Source of the DNA: Planctomycetota bacterium
GTDB lineage: Bacteria > Planctomycetota > Planctomycetia > Pirellulales > Pirellulaceae
Assembly (NCBI GenBank): GCA_014381825.1
Contig: JACNKX010000143.1
Span: 62,001 to 126,000, forward strand
DNA: 64,000 nt
Direction of reading: 5' to 3'
A program made the translations under genes and the position numbers. The notes beneath the pieces are model-generated. The model was not told where the DNA came from. It did not search any database and was given only the letters and a program-made list of their open reading frames with translations. Of this stretch, positions 19,384 through 29,145 are shown in pieces. Within the stretch, counting starts at the first letter, position 1. Each line of letters opens with the position of its first letter.

Positions 19384-21618
19384 ATGACGCGAATCATCGC
19401 ACTCGCCCTAATCGTAACCTCGATGATCGATGCTGCGGTTGGCGCGCCATCGATTGAGGACGCCACAAATCGATTGAAAGTCGGCCATCCGACTCGGATC
19501 GTATGTTTTGGCGATAGCATCACAGGAGCCTACTACCATTCGGGCGGTATGCGCGCCTGGTGCGATATGTTGGGGTTGGCACTGCAGCAGGCGAATCCGC
19601 GTGCCAATATCGAGATGATCAACGCGGGTCTCAGCGGTCATACGACCGTGAACGGGCTGGCTCGCATCGAACGGGACGTGTTGGCTAAGCAACCGCATTT
19701 GGTTGTCGTGATGTTTGGCATGAACGACGTCGCGCGCGTGCCGCTCGAACAGTTTCGCGAAAATACGCGAACGATCGCGAACCGCTGTCTAGATAGCGGA
19801 GCTGCAGTCGTGCTTTGCACACCGAACTCCGTTTATGAGAATCCAGCTCGCCCCAACAGCCGCTTGGCCGAATTCTCGCAAGCCGTCCGCGAAGTCGCCG
19901 GGGAGTTGAAGCTCCCGCTGGTTGATTGCTTCGCGGAGTGGAAGCGACTCCGTACCGACGATCCCGAACGTTGGATGTTGATGATGAGCGACGAGATCCA
20001 TCCGAATATGAATGGACACAAAATCTTCGCCGAAATGATCACGAAGACAGTTACCGGCAAAGACGTGTCCCTCGCCGATGCACCGCCGCTGAACGACGCA
20101 CTGCAACATACTTTCGATCACCTGCAATCGGGCGAGTCTATCAAGCTTGTCGCGCCGGCACCTTACGATGAAATGTTTCCCACCATTCTTCGCACGCACT
20201 TTCCAGATGCAAAGTTCGAAGTGACCGACTGGCCCATTGAGGGAAGGACGATTACCGAGATCTCGAACTGGGCGAAACAGATTCGCGGCATGAAGCCAGA
20301 TTTGGTCGTGGCCGCCGTTCCGGCAGGTGTACAGTCCTCGAACGACGAAGCGTTTGTCCGCGATTACGAATGGGTTCTGAATTGGAGCTTTCACTTTGCC
20401 GGAAGACCTTGGGACGTTGTGCCCGTGTTGTCGTCGGATGCGAATGAAGTATCCGATACATCGCGAACGAGAGCCAAGTTCGCGCACCAGATAGCGATCG
20501 GGAAAGACGTGCGATTCATCGAACGCGTGCCCCAAGATAGCCGCTCAGCACAAGAAATTGTAGCGGCATGGATCGCCGACCAGAAACGCGTCTGGCAAGG
20601 CACTCGCAACAAACTTCCCCAAGGCAATGACCTCGTCTTCGTTCCAGCTCAGTCGTGGCCCCAACGACCAGGGCCGCGTCTCGTCCGCTCGTCGATCTAT
20701 TATCCAGGCGGTAAGCGGGATAACGTCGATCAAGAAACAGGGATCATGCTCACGCTCCACAATTGGGGTGGCGAAGATTGCGCGGGGACAGCGAATCCTC
20801 AATCGCTGGCTGATCGGCTCAATGTCATTGCCGTCTGTGTCAACTATCTGCAAAGCGGCCGCAAAGCTTCGGTCGAAGATCCCGAGCCTTACGACTTCGG
20901 TTACCTGCAATCGCTTGACGCCCTGCGCGCCTTAGCATTCGTCCGAAACGGTTTGAAGCAAGATGGAATCGACTACGATGACAGTCGCTTATTTTGCACC
21001 GGTGGATCGGGCGGCGGAAACGTAACTCAAATGGCGAACAAGCTCGCTCCGCGAACGTTCGCCTGTATCATCGACATGTGCGGAATGAAGAAGTTAAGCG
21101 ATGACATCGCCTTCAATCAACTGGGAGGTAGCGGCTTGAACGCTCGATGGAGCCAAGACCTGAACAGCGCCAATTACTTGTCTCCAGATGAGCAGGAACT
21201 CCGCTTCGTCGGCAATCCGAATCACTTAACGACGCTGAAATCGCTTCAGCCGTCGGCCAAGATCATTGTCGTACACGGCGTGGATGACACGACTTGTCCT
21301 TACCAAGACGCCCGCGAAATGGTGGCCAACATGCAGGCAGCCGACTTGGACGTTGAACCTCACTTCATTTCGAAGGCCGATCTAGATGGAAAGGTGTTCA
21401 CGAGCAGCGGCCATGCTCTGGGGAATCGCACCGAGATTGTTTTCCGCGTTGCTGCAAAGTACCTCGCATCGGACAGCCTTCAAGCCTTGCGTCGCAATGG
21501 TGCCAGCGACTTCGACCGTCGTGAAGAATTCCGATATGCAACAACCAACGGCGACTTTGTAATCTCGTATGAGGGTGGCGTGCCGGTTGGCTCGTTCGAA
21601 CCGATTATCCAACGATAA
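19384..21618 (+). CDS. Secreted SGNH hydrolase fused to an alpha/beta-hydrolase
   Basis: A 744-residue protein with a signal peptide (MTRIIALALIVTSMIDAAVGA). The first domain (about 30-235) is an SGNH/GDSL esterase: GDSIT with Ser45, NAGLSGHT, VVMFGMNDV, and SDEIHPN with the catalytic Asp and His. A middle segment (about 240-430) has no motif I recognise. The C-terminal domain (about 440-725) is an alpha/beta-hydrolase: HNWGGEDC oxyanion-hole region, FCTGGSGGG with nucleophile Ser542, HGVDDTTCP for the acid and SSGHALG for the His. Two complete esterase active sites in one chain suggest deacetylation or de-esterification of a complex carbohydrate. Substrate unknown. Confidence 0.85.
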   Translation: MTRIIALALIVTSMIDAAVGAPSIEDATNRLKVGHPTRIVCFGDSITGAYYHSGGMRAWCDMLGLALQQANPRANIEMINAGLSGHTTVNGLARIERDVLAKQPHLVVVMFGMNDVARVPLEQFRENTRTIANRCLDSGAAVVLCTPNSVYENPARPNSRLAEFSQAVREVAGELKLPLVDCFAEWKRLRTDDPERWMLMMSDEIHPNMNGHKIFAEMITKTVTGKDVSLADAPPLNDALQHTFDHLQSGESIKLVAPAPYDEMFPTILRTHFPDAKFEVTDWPIEGRTITEISNWAKQIRGMKPDLVVAAVPAGVQSSNDEAFVRDYEWVLNWSFHFAGRPWDVVPVLSSDANEVSDTSRTRAKFAHQIAIGKDVRFIERVPQDSRSAQEIVAAWIADQKRVWQGTRNKLPQGNDLVFVPAQSWPQRPGPRLVRSSIYYPGGKRDNVDQETGIMLTLHNWGGEDCAGTANPQSLADRLNVIAVCVNYLQSGRKASVEDPEPYDFGYLQSLDALRALAFVRNGLKQDGIDYDDSRLFCTGGSGGGNVTQMANKLAPRTFACIIDMCGMKKLSDDIAFNQLGGSGLNARWSQDLNSANYLSPDEQELRFVGNPNHLTTLKSLQPSAKIIVVHGVDDTTCPYQDAREMVANMQAADLDVEPHFISKADLDGKVFTSSGHALGNRTEIVFRVAAKYLASDSLQALRRNGASDFDRREEFRYATTNGDFVISYEGGVPVGSFEPIIQR

Positions 21619-21731
21619 ACCAGGAGCCGTGAAAATGGGACTGGCTCCGAAGCAGCGCGATCGATTCCCCATTCAAGAACACTTTGTTCGCCGCTTCGGT
21701 GCCTGTCCCCTTTCTCGCTCGGCGCAACGCG

Positions 21732-23090
21732 TTATCCAAACAACTCGCGAATAGGTTTACCCGAATCGAGCAGATACATCGGGCGATCCAGCCGGTCGCG
21801 GAAGGTGACTGAGCGGGCGTCGATCCCGAGATGATGATAGACGGTCGCAGCAACGTCTTGCGGAGTGAGGGGTCGTTCGACGACATGTTCGCCGCGCGAG
21901 TTGGATCGACCAATCACCTGTCCCATCTGCATTCCGCCGCCCCCCATCAAGACGCTAAACGTGCGTCCCCAATGATCACGTCCGGCGTACTGATTCATTC
22001 GTGGTGTGCGCCCGAACTCGCCCATTGCGACAATCAATGTTTTCTCGTACATACCTCGATCGATCAGATCGCGGATCAGAGCCGCCATCGCGCGGTCCAA
22101 CGGCGGGATCAGAAGTTTGGCTCCCTTCTCCGTTTGAAAGCGGTTCGCCGAACCATGATGATCCCACGGAACGCAGTTGACGGTGGCGAAAGTAACGCCC
22201 CGCTCGACCAACCGCCTCGCCAACAAAGCGCTCTGCCCAAATGTATGCCGACCGTAGGCATCTCGCACACGAACGGGTTCGGCAGTGATGTCAAACGCAT
22301 CTCGAACGCCTGCACTCGACAGCAAGTTGAAAGCATTTTGTAGATGTTCGTCGACATCAGTCATTGCGGGTTCAAGCTGGCGCGTCGCACGATCGAACGA
22401 CTTGAGTAACTCGCGTCGATTCTCCAATCGGCTCATCGGCAACCCGTTTGGCAGCGTCAGATTCTTGACGGCGTAATCTGTTTCGTTGGGATCTGAATTG
22501 ACTACGAACGGGTTATGACCGCCTCCGAGATAAGCCGCATAGTGAAACAGATTGTCGGTCCCGCCTCGCAAATGCGGAGCGCCGACATACGGCGGCATTC
22601 CCGGTTGATTCGCACCTCGCAATCGAGCCGCCGCTGAACCCATCGACGGACGTCTCTGAATCCGATTGTCGGGGCCATTGAAGTCCGGGCCCTCAAACCC
22701 GGTCAGCATCCAATGATTCCCTTTCGTGTGATCACCCGACCCGTGGTTGACCGTTCGCAGAATCGCCAAGTGTTCCATCAAGCCAGCCGTCTCCGGCAAC
22801 AACTCGCCGAAAGCGACTCCAGGCACGCTGGTACCGATGGCCCCCAAAGGCCCGCGAAACTCAACCGGTGCTTCTGGCTTTGGATCCCAAGTTTCCATGT
22901 GTCCTGGCCCGCCGCTCAACCAGAACAAGATCACGTTCGTATCCAAATCACGCTTCACTGCACCTTCGGCGCGCAGCTTGAACATCTCGGCAAGTCCAAG
23001 GCCACCAACTCCCAACAACCCGGCTTGCACAAAACCGCGTCGGCTAATGCCATCGCAGTCAGTTGTTACTTCGCCAGTGATTCGCAGCAT
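21732..23090 (-). CDS. DUF1501 family Tat-exported protein
   Basis: A 452-residue protein. The twin-arginine signal SRRGFVQAGLLGVGGLGLAE is at about 16-35. The body has the DUF1501 landmarks: VILFWLSGGPGHMETWDPKP, LAILRTVNHGSGDHTKGNHWM, LIVAMGEFGRTPRMN, GRDHWGRTFSVLMGGGG and the closing LTPQDVAATVYHHLGID. DUF1501 proteins have an alkaline-phosphatase/sulfatase-like fold and are abundant in planctomycetes, usually next to a DUF1549/DUF1553 gene. This one has no such partner beside it. Function unknown. Confidence 0.88.
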   Translation of the reverse strand: MLRITGEVTTDCDGISRRGFVQAGLLGVGGLGLAEMFKLRAEGAVKRDLDTNVILFWLSGGPGHMETWDPKPEAPVEFRGPLGAIGTSVPGVAFGELLPETAGLMEHLAILRTVNHGSGDHTKGNHWMLTGFEGPDFNGPDNRIQRRPSMGSAAARLRGANQPGMPPYVGAPHLRGGTDNLFHYAAYLGGGHNPFVVNSDPNETDYAVKNLTLPNGLPMSRLENRRELLKSFDRATRQLEPAMTDVDEHLQNAFNLLSSAGVRDAFDITAEPVRVRDAYGRHTFGQSALLARRLVERGVTFATVNCVPWDHHGSANRFQTEKGAKLLIPPLDRAMAALIRDLIDRGMYEKTLIVAMGEFGRTPRMNQYAGRDHWGRTFSVLMGGGGMQMGQVIGRSNSRGEHVVERPLTPQDVAATVYHHLGIDARSVTFRDRLDRPMYLLDSGKPIRELFG

Positions 23091-23302
23091 GATGTTTCCT
23101 CTATCAACACGATCGGCAGAATCCGTCGATCAGTTCGTTTAAAGATACTCGAATTGGCCCCACAATGCAGCAGTTCGGGCAGGCTGTGGATGACACCAGT
23201 TGGCGAATCCGGTGCGTGTCTAGGAGTTCGGCAATACACCAATCCGATTCAGGCCCACCCCGTGAGCCAAACCTAGCTCACGATCGGACTGCCGAGTGCC
23301 GG

Positions 23303-24655
23303 CTAAATTGCACGAACAACAACTCGATCTCGGAAAATGTCGACGATTTGAATTCGTGCCGCGGCACTGACGAACTCACCTTCCGTTGCGACATCAAGAA
23401 TGCGGTCGTCAAAAATGCCTTGCCCCGTTGGCCGTAGAGGTGTTCGAGCGACACCCCACATGCCAATCTCAAGCTCCCAGGCCGGCTCGTCGATTGGGGC
23501 GAGCTTGGTTGGGCTGGCGTCTGCGCTAGACAAGTTGCCATTTCGTTTCTTTTTGTTATTTGTTGCACAACACGGATCGCAACAGCAGCAGCCCGGATCA
23601 CAACACTGCGTACACGCAACATGAGAACCTGAATCGCCGCTGACCAAGCAGCACTCGGCGAACCCACAGGCTGTTTCCCCGCCCAACGCGCCGGCATCAC
23701 AGCAAGAAGCAACTTCACAACACGCCGCGATTTCGCAGCACCCGTCAATGACGCCCAGCAACCCGAAATCCATGAACGTATACACCGAGCCGGATGCTGC
23801 AAGTTGCTGGCGCGGGCCCAGTGAGGCACAAGTCGTGGCGGAGGAATTGATTCGCTTCTCAACACGACGAGCGACCGATGTCAGGACATTGGAGCTAAGC
23901 GCTAATTGACCAAAGTTGAATCGACAAATTTGCGCGGCGGTTCGCAGACGTGCGACACAGTACCGAAACGAATTCGTGACGGACAGCTCGTCAGGCAGAG
24001 GATTAAAGTCGCCTCGCCGACGATCACGGCTCCAATCGACCGCACAATCGAAAGCGATAATGGCGTGGCCGACTTGTTCGCCAACTGCTGCCAATGCTGG
24101 TCGATGTTGACTCATGTCGCGAACGCCACCCAGCAATCCGAATACGTAACCGAATGCGTTGGCGGTTGGCTCGGAATAATCGCCGACTGACTGTTCAATC
24201 TCGGTTTGTTCCAAGTCAAGGTGATCATCGATATGAGTTCGAACGCTCGCAGCGAATTGCGGGTCGAGAGTCTCGAAGTAAGAACGAGCCACTTCGAACC
24301 GTCGTCGCAGCATCCAGTTCGCCAGCGATGATGCTGGCCCCGCACCATCACGGGCGTCGTCCTCCAACTTGATCGCGGCAAGCAATAGGCCGAAGGAAGC
24401 GCAAAACTCGCCAAGCGGCGCTTCGTCCAGCTGGTTCAAGCCCACTTTGCTTCGCAATCGGCAACAGGTCGGCGCGTTCGCATCAGGCGGTGGAAATGTG
24501 CCACTGTCGATGCCAAGCAAATAGAGTAGCACCGCTTCATAGCTCAGAAACGGAAGCGAGAGCAATCCATAATGGTGACGTTGATATTGGCAGCATCGCG
24601 CGTAAACCTGCCGGTAGATGGTTGTTTGACAGGTTGGTCGCAGGAATCCGAACAT
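23303..24655 (-). CDS. DUF5685-like protein with Cys-rich segment and NfeD-like C-terminal domain
   Basis: A 450-residue protein. It starts MFGFLRP and runs through about 300 helical residues with Cys pairs (ARCCQ, TCCRL), the pattern of DUF5685 proteins. Residues about 304-365 are extremely Cys-rich (CCEIAACCEVASCC, ECC, QCCDPGCCCCDPCC). After a basic linker, the last 58 residues (about 393-450) carry GVARTPLRPTGQGIFDD, LDVATEGEFV and RDRVVVRAI, which closely follow the NfeD C-terminal OB-fold consensus as I recall it. The OB fold is normally attached to a membrane protein linked to SPFH proteins; here no TM helix is obvious. The Cys cluster may bind metal (inference). Confidence 0.6.
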   Translation of the reverse strand: MFGFLRPTCQTTIYRQVYARCCQYQRHHYGLLSLPFLSYEAVLLYLLGIDSGTFPPPDANAPTCCRLRSKVGLNQLDEAPLGEFCASFGLLLAAIKLEDDARDGAGPASSLANWMLRRRFEVARSYFETLDPQFAASVRTHIDDHLDLEQTEIEQSVGDYSEPTANAFGYVFGLLGGVRDMSQHRPALAAVGEQVGHAIIAFDCAVDWSRDRRRGDFNPLPDELSVTNSFRYCVARLRTAAQICRFNFGQLALSSNVLTSVARRVEKRINSSATTCASLGPRQQLAASGSVYTFMDFGLLGVIDGCCEIAACCEVASCCDAGALGGETACGFAECCLVSGDSGSHVACTQCCDPGCCCCDPCCATNNKKKRNGNLSSADASPTKLAPIDEPAWELEIGMWGVARTPLRPTGQGIFDDRILDVATEGEFVSAAARIQIVDIFRDRVVVRAI

Positions 24656-24723
24656 GGCGAGTGCGGGTCGATCAAACTTGCTGGATAGTTCATCCAGTGT
24701 ACTGAGATCTTGAGCCGTTGCAC

Positions 24724-26169
24724 TCAGCCCATCACTTCGTGAATCGGTTTTCCGAATTCCTTTTCCAATCGCTTGCGGCCTGGAATCGCCAACGCGCGGG
24801 GGTCGAGGCCGAGTTGATGTAGCACCGTCGCGTGAACGTCGGTTACATAGTGACGATTCTCGACGGCGTGGAAACCAAGTTCGTCGGTTCGCCCGTGAGC
24901 GATGCCTCCTTTGATCCCGCCGCCAGCCATCCAGACCGTGAAGCCGAAGGGATGATGATCGCGGCCGTCAGCATGTTGCGAACCGGGAGTTCTTCCAAAC
25001 TCGCTAGCCCACACAACGAGCGTCTCGTCGAGCAGTCCGCGCTGCTTCAGGTCGGCAAGCAACGCTGCGATCGGTTGATCGACTTGTTTGCAGAGCTTCG
25101 AGTGATTTGCCTTCAATCCCTTGTGCGAATCCCAGCGACCTGCTCCGCCACTACTGCCGTGGTACACCTGGACGAATCGCACACCACGTTCAACCAATCG
25201 GCGGGCGGCCAACATCTGCTGGCCGAACGGTCGCGTCTCGTCCTGATTCAACCCGTATGAGTTCTGCGTCGCTCTTGTCTCGTCATCGAATCGAACGACG
25301 TCGGGCACGGCCATCTGCATGCGGAACGCCAACTCGTACGAACGAATGCGCGCGCGGATCGCGGCGTCGTTGGGATACTGTTCAGCCGTCAATCGATTTA
25401 GCCGCCCAAGCAGCTGGAATTCGCCGACTTGCTCTTCGCGAAAGACGCCCTTCGCTGGTTTGGCATAAGGCAAGGGGTTCACTGGATCGATGTTCAGCGG
25501 CACGCCATCGTATTGCGGTCCGAGATAGTTCGCGCGATGAGCTTCTTGCCCGCCGCAGCAATCGGCGATCGGTTGGCCCATGACGACGAATTGAGGCAGG
25601 TTTTCGTTAATTGATCCGAGTCCGTAGTTTACCCACGAACCGATCGTCGGGAAAAAGCCGTCGACTCGGTGGCGGCCGGTGTGGAATTGGAGCTGCGCGC
25701 CGTGATTGCTGTCTTCGGTCCACATGGATCGAACAAGGCACAGGTCATCGGCTTGCTTCCCGAGATGCGGCCACCAATCGCTGATCTCGAGGCCGCTCTG
25801 ACCCCATTTGCGATACGGCACCTGAAGCGGATACAGTTCGGTGCGAATGAAACCGTTGTTCGGATCAAATGCAACGACACGTTCGTTTTCCAAGTAAGGC
25901 GACTTGAGGACGTCCTTATGCGGCGTCTCGTCGATCGTCTTGCCCGCGTACTTCGTGAGGGCCGGCTTCGGGTCGAACGACTCCATGTGGCTCGTGCCAC
26001 CGATCATGAACAACCAGATGACACTCTTCGCCTTCGGAGCAAGCCGCTGCATTTGCGTCGTTGCGGCGGCCTGAACCTCCTGCTGCAACATGCCTGCTAG
26101 GGCAACGCTGCCAAAGCCGAGTCCCATGTCGGAGAGGAATGCTCGTCGGGTTTGATTGAATTGGTCCAT
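24724..26169 (-). CDS. DUF1501 family protein, partner of the upstream PSD1-type gene
   Basis: A 481-residue protein. The N-terminus [20 protein letters not shown] is a Tat signal. DUF1501 motifs follow: [93 protein letters not shown] and LHQLGLDP. It follows the PSCyt1/DUF1549/DUF1553 gene on the same strand with an 82-bp gap that contains a long palindrome. The pair is a standard planctomycete module. Likely exported; function unproven. Confidence 0.92.
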   Translation of the reverse strand: MDQFNQTRRAFLSDMGLGFGSVALAGMLQQEVQAAATTQMQRLAPKAKSVIWLFMIGGTSHMESFDPKPALTKYAGKTIDETPHKDVLKSPYLENERVVAFDPNNGFIRTELYPLQVPYRKWGQSGLEISDWWPHLGKQADDLCLVRSMWTEDSNHGAQLQFHTGRHRVDGFFPTIGSWVNYGLGSINENLPQFVVMGQPIADCCGGQEAHRANYLGPQYDGVPLNIDPVNPLPYAKPAKGVFREEQVGEFQLLGRLNRLTAEQYPNDAAIRARIRSYELAFRMQMAVPDVVRFDDETRATQNSYGLNQDETRPFGQQMLAARRLVERGVRFVQVYHGSSGGAGRWDSHKGLKANHSKLCKQVDQPIAALLADLKQRGLLDETLVVWASEFGRTPGSQHADGRDHHPFGFTVWMAGGGIKGGIAHGRTDELGFHAVENRHYVTDVHATVLHQLGLDPRALAIPGRKRLEKEFGKPIHEVMG

Positions 26170-26192
26170 TTGTGTTTCTGTTTGTTAAAAAT

Positions 26193-26246
26193 GTAGCCAT
26201 CACTCTCCGAGTGATGAGCGCTCGTCACTCGGAGAGTGACGGCTAC
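26193..26246. repeat. Palindromic REP-like element, 26-bp arms
   Basis: Left arm 26193-26218 and right arm 26221-26246 pair over 26 positions with one A-C mismatch and one wobble, leaving a 2-base gap. Inside each arm CACTC-TCC-GAGTG is a smaller palindrome. It lies between a PSD1-type gene and its DUF1501 partner, so it may form a strong hairpin in the operon mRNA. No other copy is seen in this window. Confidence 0.75.
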
Positions 26247-26251
26247 TTTGA

Positions 26252-28915
26252 TTATCGAGCGGTAACAAAATCGTTGTGGTTCATAAGGACATGAATCAAG
26301 TTTTCGCGGGCTCGCATCGCGGGGTCGTCAGAAGCTTGAACGGTTGCAGTCGTCTTGCCGCCAAAGTCTGTGAGCGCGGACGGTTTGGAAAGCGTGGTCG
26401 CTTGCTGCTTCAGGAAGTTGCGACAAGTCACGGATTCTGCCTCCGATGGGTCCCGCGTCAACATCTGAGTGAACGCGAGCTGTACGAAGCGACTTTCGGC
26501 ATCAGATTGGTCGGACACTTCGCTCCACAACGCGCGAGCCAGCTTGCGGGACTCGGATAGCGAAAGCGTGCTATTTGCGAGCGTAAGCGCTTGTTGCGGG
26601 ATAATGCTCTTCGAGCGGCGATAGCACTCGTTGGGTCCCGCCGCGTCGAACAGAACAAGCATCGTCATCTGCTTCTCGTACGCGTGCCGAAAGTAGATGC
26701 TCCGTCTCCGTACGGTTTCACCCTCGGTGTAGTCAATGTCTGGACCACTTTGTGTCAGATCCAAGCTGCCCGCGACATGTAAGACGCTGTCTCGGATGAC
26801 TTCCGCATCGAGCCGTCTGATGTTGGCACGCCACAATAATTGGTTATCGGGATCAGCCTTCGAGTTGGCAGCGGTCAGAGTCGCATCGGCAGACGACGCG
26901 AGCTGGTACACGCGCGAAGTGACAATCAAACGATGCAAGTGCTTCATACTCCATTCGTGTTCGATCAACTCGACCGCCAGCCAATCAAGCAGTTCAACGT
27001 GCGTTGGCCGCGGCGAACGAAGACCGAAATCGAAGACATTCGCGACGAGCGGTTCTCCGAAATGTCGCAGCCACATGTGATTGACGGCGACGCGCGCTGT
27101 GAGCGGATTCTCCGAGTCCGCAATCCAGCGGGCTAACGCCAAGCGTCGACCAGTGCTGGTGCGGGGATATGCCTTTCCGACGGAGGCGTACTTTGCGTCG
27201 CTAAGACCGAGCGCTTTGTCCGCTGCCGCTAGCTTCTTCTGTGCTGCTTGCAGTTCCTTCGACGCTTTCGCGACAGCCGCTTCCTTCTTGCTTGCGTCAG
27301 CCTCATCGCTTGCTTTCGCCGCATCGCTCGCGACCTGCTTTTCTGATACTTCCAGCTTTGCCGCGTGAGAAGCTGCGAGGCGTTCTGCATCCGCTGCCGC
27401 TTTGGCAAGGTGCGCTGTGTCGTCGGAGGACTGCTCTGAGTACTTGGCCTTGTCCGCCGCCCAGCGGGCTCGCAATGATTTGAGCGCTGTCTCGGCAGAC
27501 GTCAGCTTCAGTGATTCGACACTCGCCGCGCTCGATTCGGTCGCCTCTCCTTGTCGTCTGTCAAGTTGCTTCTTTGCGGCGGCAACGCGCTGCTCGGCTG
27601 CTTGGATTTCTTCTCGCTCAATATGTGGCCACAGCGATGGAAAGACGGCGATCGGAGGTAACGAGATGGGATCGACCCCAAACGGTCTGTCAAAGAACGC
27701 GGGGATCGTCGGAGCGACAGGACTCTCTTTGTCGAAGTGCTTTTCGTTTCCGCGCAGATAAAGAAACGTTTTGGCTTCGGGCTCGGCATCAAAGACTCGG
27801 GCCACTCCATCGTTCATGAGGTTTGGTTGACCAGGCACTCGCTCGGTGCGAACGTTATGCGGCTCGAATACGGCTCGCATGGCGTAGTATTCGTGCTGAG
27901 CAATCGGATCGAACTTGTGGTCATGACAGCGAGCGCAATTGATCGTCATACCGAGGAACGCTTTGGCCGTGTGTTCGACGGTTGCGTCGAGCCAGATGTT
28001 GCGATTGCTCTTGTGATAATTGCGTGCCAGAAAACCAGTGGCTCGCAGCACATCAAAGTTGTCCGGTGCAATCTCATCACCGGCCAGCATCTCGACGATC
28101 ATCTGATCGTAGCCCTTGTCATCATTCAGCGATTCGACGATCCAATCCCGCCACCGCCAAATGTGACGCTGACTGCCTCGCAACTGATTCTTGTATCCGT
28201 TCCAATCGCTGTAGCGCCAGACATCCATCCAATGACGGCCCCATCGCTCGCCATAGTGCGGACTGTCGAGCAATTGATCGACGAGTTGCGCGTACGCATC
28301 GCTGGACTTGTTTTTCAAAAACTCGTCGACTTGCTGACGCGTCGGAGGCAAGCCAATCAGGTCGAGGTACAATCTCCGTACGAGTGTCCGCTCACCAGCA
28401 AGGCCGACCGGCTTCACTCGACCAAGCCGATGTTGCTCGGCGATGAAAGCATCAATCGGATTGCCCGTCCAATCTGCTTCGTCGATTTTCGGAACGTTAG
28501 GGCGAACCGGCACTTGATAAGCCCAATGCTCGCGTGGGCTAGTCGGAATCGGCTCGTCGTCTGGCGCCGGCGCTCCTCGCTCGATCCAGGCTCGGACCGA
28601 TGCGAGTTGTGCTGCGTTCAGTGCTTCGCCTTCTCCCTCAGGCGGCATGCGCTGATCGATGTCATCAGTCGAGACGCGTTGAAACAGCAGGCTTTCGCTC
28701 GATGCTCCCGGCACGACTGCCGCGCCGCTGTCTCCGCCCTTGCGAATCAATGTCGCCGCATCGAGCCGCAATCCGGCCTTTTGCTTCAGTGCGCCATGGC
28801 ACGCCGAACACTTCTCCATGAGCAGTGGTTTGATGTCACGCTCGTAGTCAACGTCCGCAGCGAATACCGCTGGCGTTGTGAGAAGTGACGGGAGAAGAAC
28901 TAGCAGCGAACGCAT
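26252..28915 (-). CDS. PSCyt1/DUF1549/DUF1553 (PSD1-type) cytochrome-like protein
   Basis: An 887-residue protein with a signal peptide (LLVLLPSLLTTPAVFAA). PSCyt1 domain: CSACH at 36-40 with MPPEG further on. DUF1549 (PSCyt2) covers about 145-350 with NPIDAFIAEQHR, TLVRRLYLDLIGLPPT, YGERWGRHWMDVWRYSDWNG and MTINCARCHDHKFDPI. Residues about 430-580 are an Ala/Lys/Glu-rich coiled coil (EREEIQAAEQRVAAAKKQL, SKELQAAQKKLAAADKAL), longer than usual for this family. DUF1553 (PSD1) covers about 600-880. The heme is inferred from CxxCH. The DUF1501 partner is next downstream. Confidence 0.92.
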   Translation of the reverse strand: MRSLLVLLPSLLTTPAVFAADVDYERDIKPLLMEKCSACHGALKQKAGLRLDAATLIRKGGDSGAAVVPGASSESLLFQRVSTDDIDQRMPPEGEGEALNAAQLASVRAWIERGAPAPDDEPIPTSPREHWAYQVPVRPNVPKIDEADWTGNPIDAFIAEQHRLGRVKPVGLAGERTLVRRLYLDLIGLPPTRQQVDEFLKNKSSDAYAQLVDQLLDSPHYGERWGRHWMDVWRYSDWNGYKNQLRGSQRHIWRWRDWIVESLNDDKGYDQMIVEMLAGDEIAPDNFDVLRATGFLARNYHKSNRNIWLDATVEHTAKAFLGMTINCARCHDHKFDPIAQHEYYAMRAVFEPHNVRTERVPGQPNLMNDGVARVFDAEPEAKTFLYLRGNEKHFDKESPVAPTIPAFFDRPFGVDPISLPPIAVFPSLWPHIEREEIQAAEQRVAAAKKQLDRRQGEATESSAASVESLKLTSAETALKSLRARWAADKAKYSEQSSDDTAHLAKAAADAERLAASHAAKLEVSEKQVASDAAKASDEADASKKEAAVAKASKELQAAQKKLAAADKALGLSDAKYASVGKAYPRTSTGRRLALARWIADSENPLTARVAVNHMWLRHFGEPLVANVFDFGLRSPRPTHVELLDWLAVELIEHEWSMKHLHRLIVTSRVYQLASSADATLTAANSKADPDNQLLWRANIRRLDAEVIRDSVLHVAGSLDLTQSGPDIDYTEGETVRRRSIYFRHAYEKQMTMLVLFDAAGPNECYRRSKSIIPQQALTLANSTLSLSESRKLARALWSEVSDQSDAESRFVQLAFTQMLTRDPSEAESVTCRNFLKQQATTLSKPSALTDFGGKTTATVQASDDPAMRARENLIHVLMNHNDFVTAR

Positions 28916-29145
28916 GGCTGGTTTTCTACGGGGTAGGGATCAATGCGAATCGGGAGCGAAAACCTCTGAGTCGCGGGGTCCTCAGTATAACCCATTCGTG
29001 ATCGTCGATCATTTCCGTCGTGCGGTGGCCTCATGCCTTTTTTCCGAGTCAGCAGCTAACTAGAAGCTTTACCCAGTGATTCATTGACGCGAAGAGATTA
29101 TCATTGAGGATTGACCCCCGCCGCAAACTCTCCCACCTCAGAGCT

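Noticed and set aside
27737-28888. Long plus-strand frame (383 residues) opposite the PSD1-type gene
   Set aside because: It is a shadow of the minus-strand gene, which has clear heme, DUF1549 and DUF1553 motifs.
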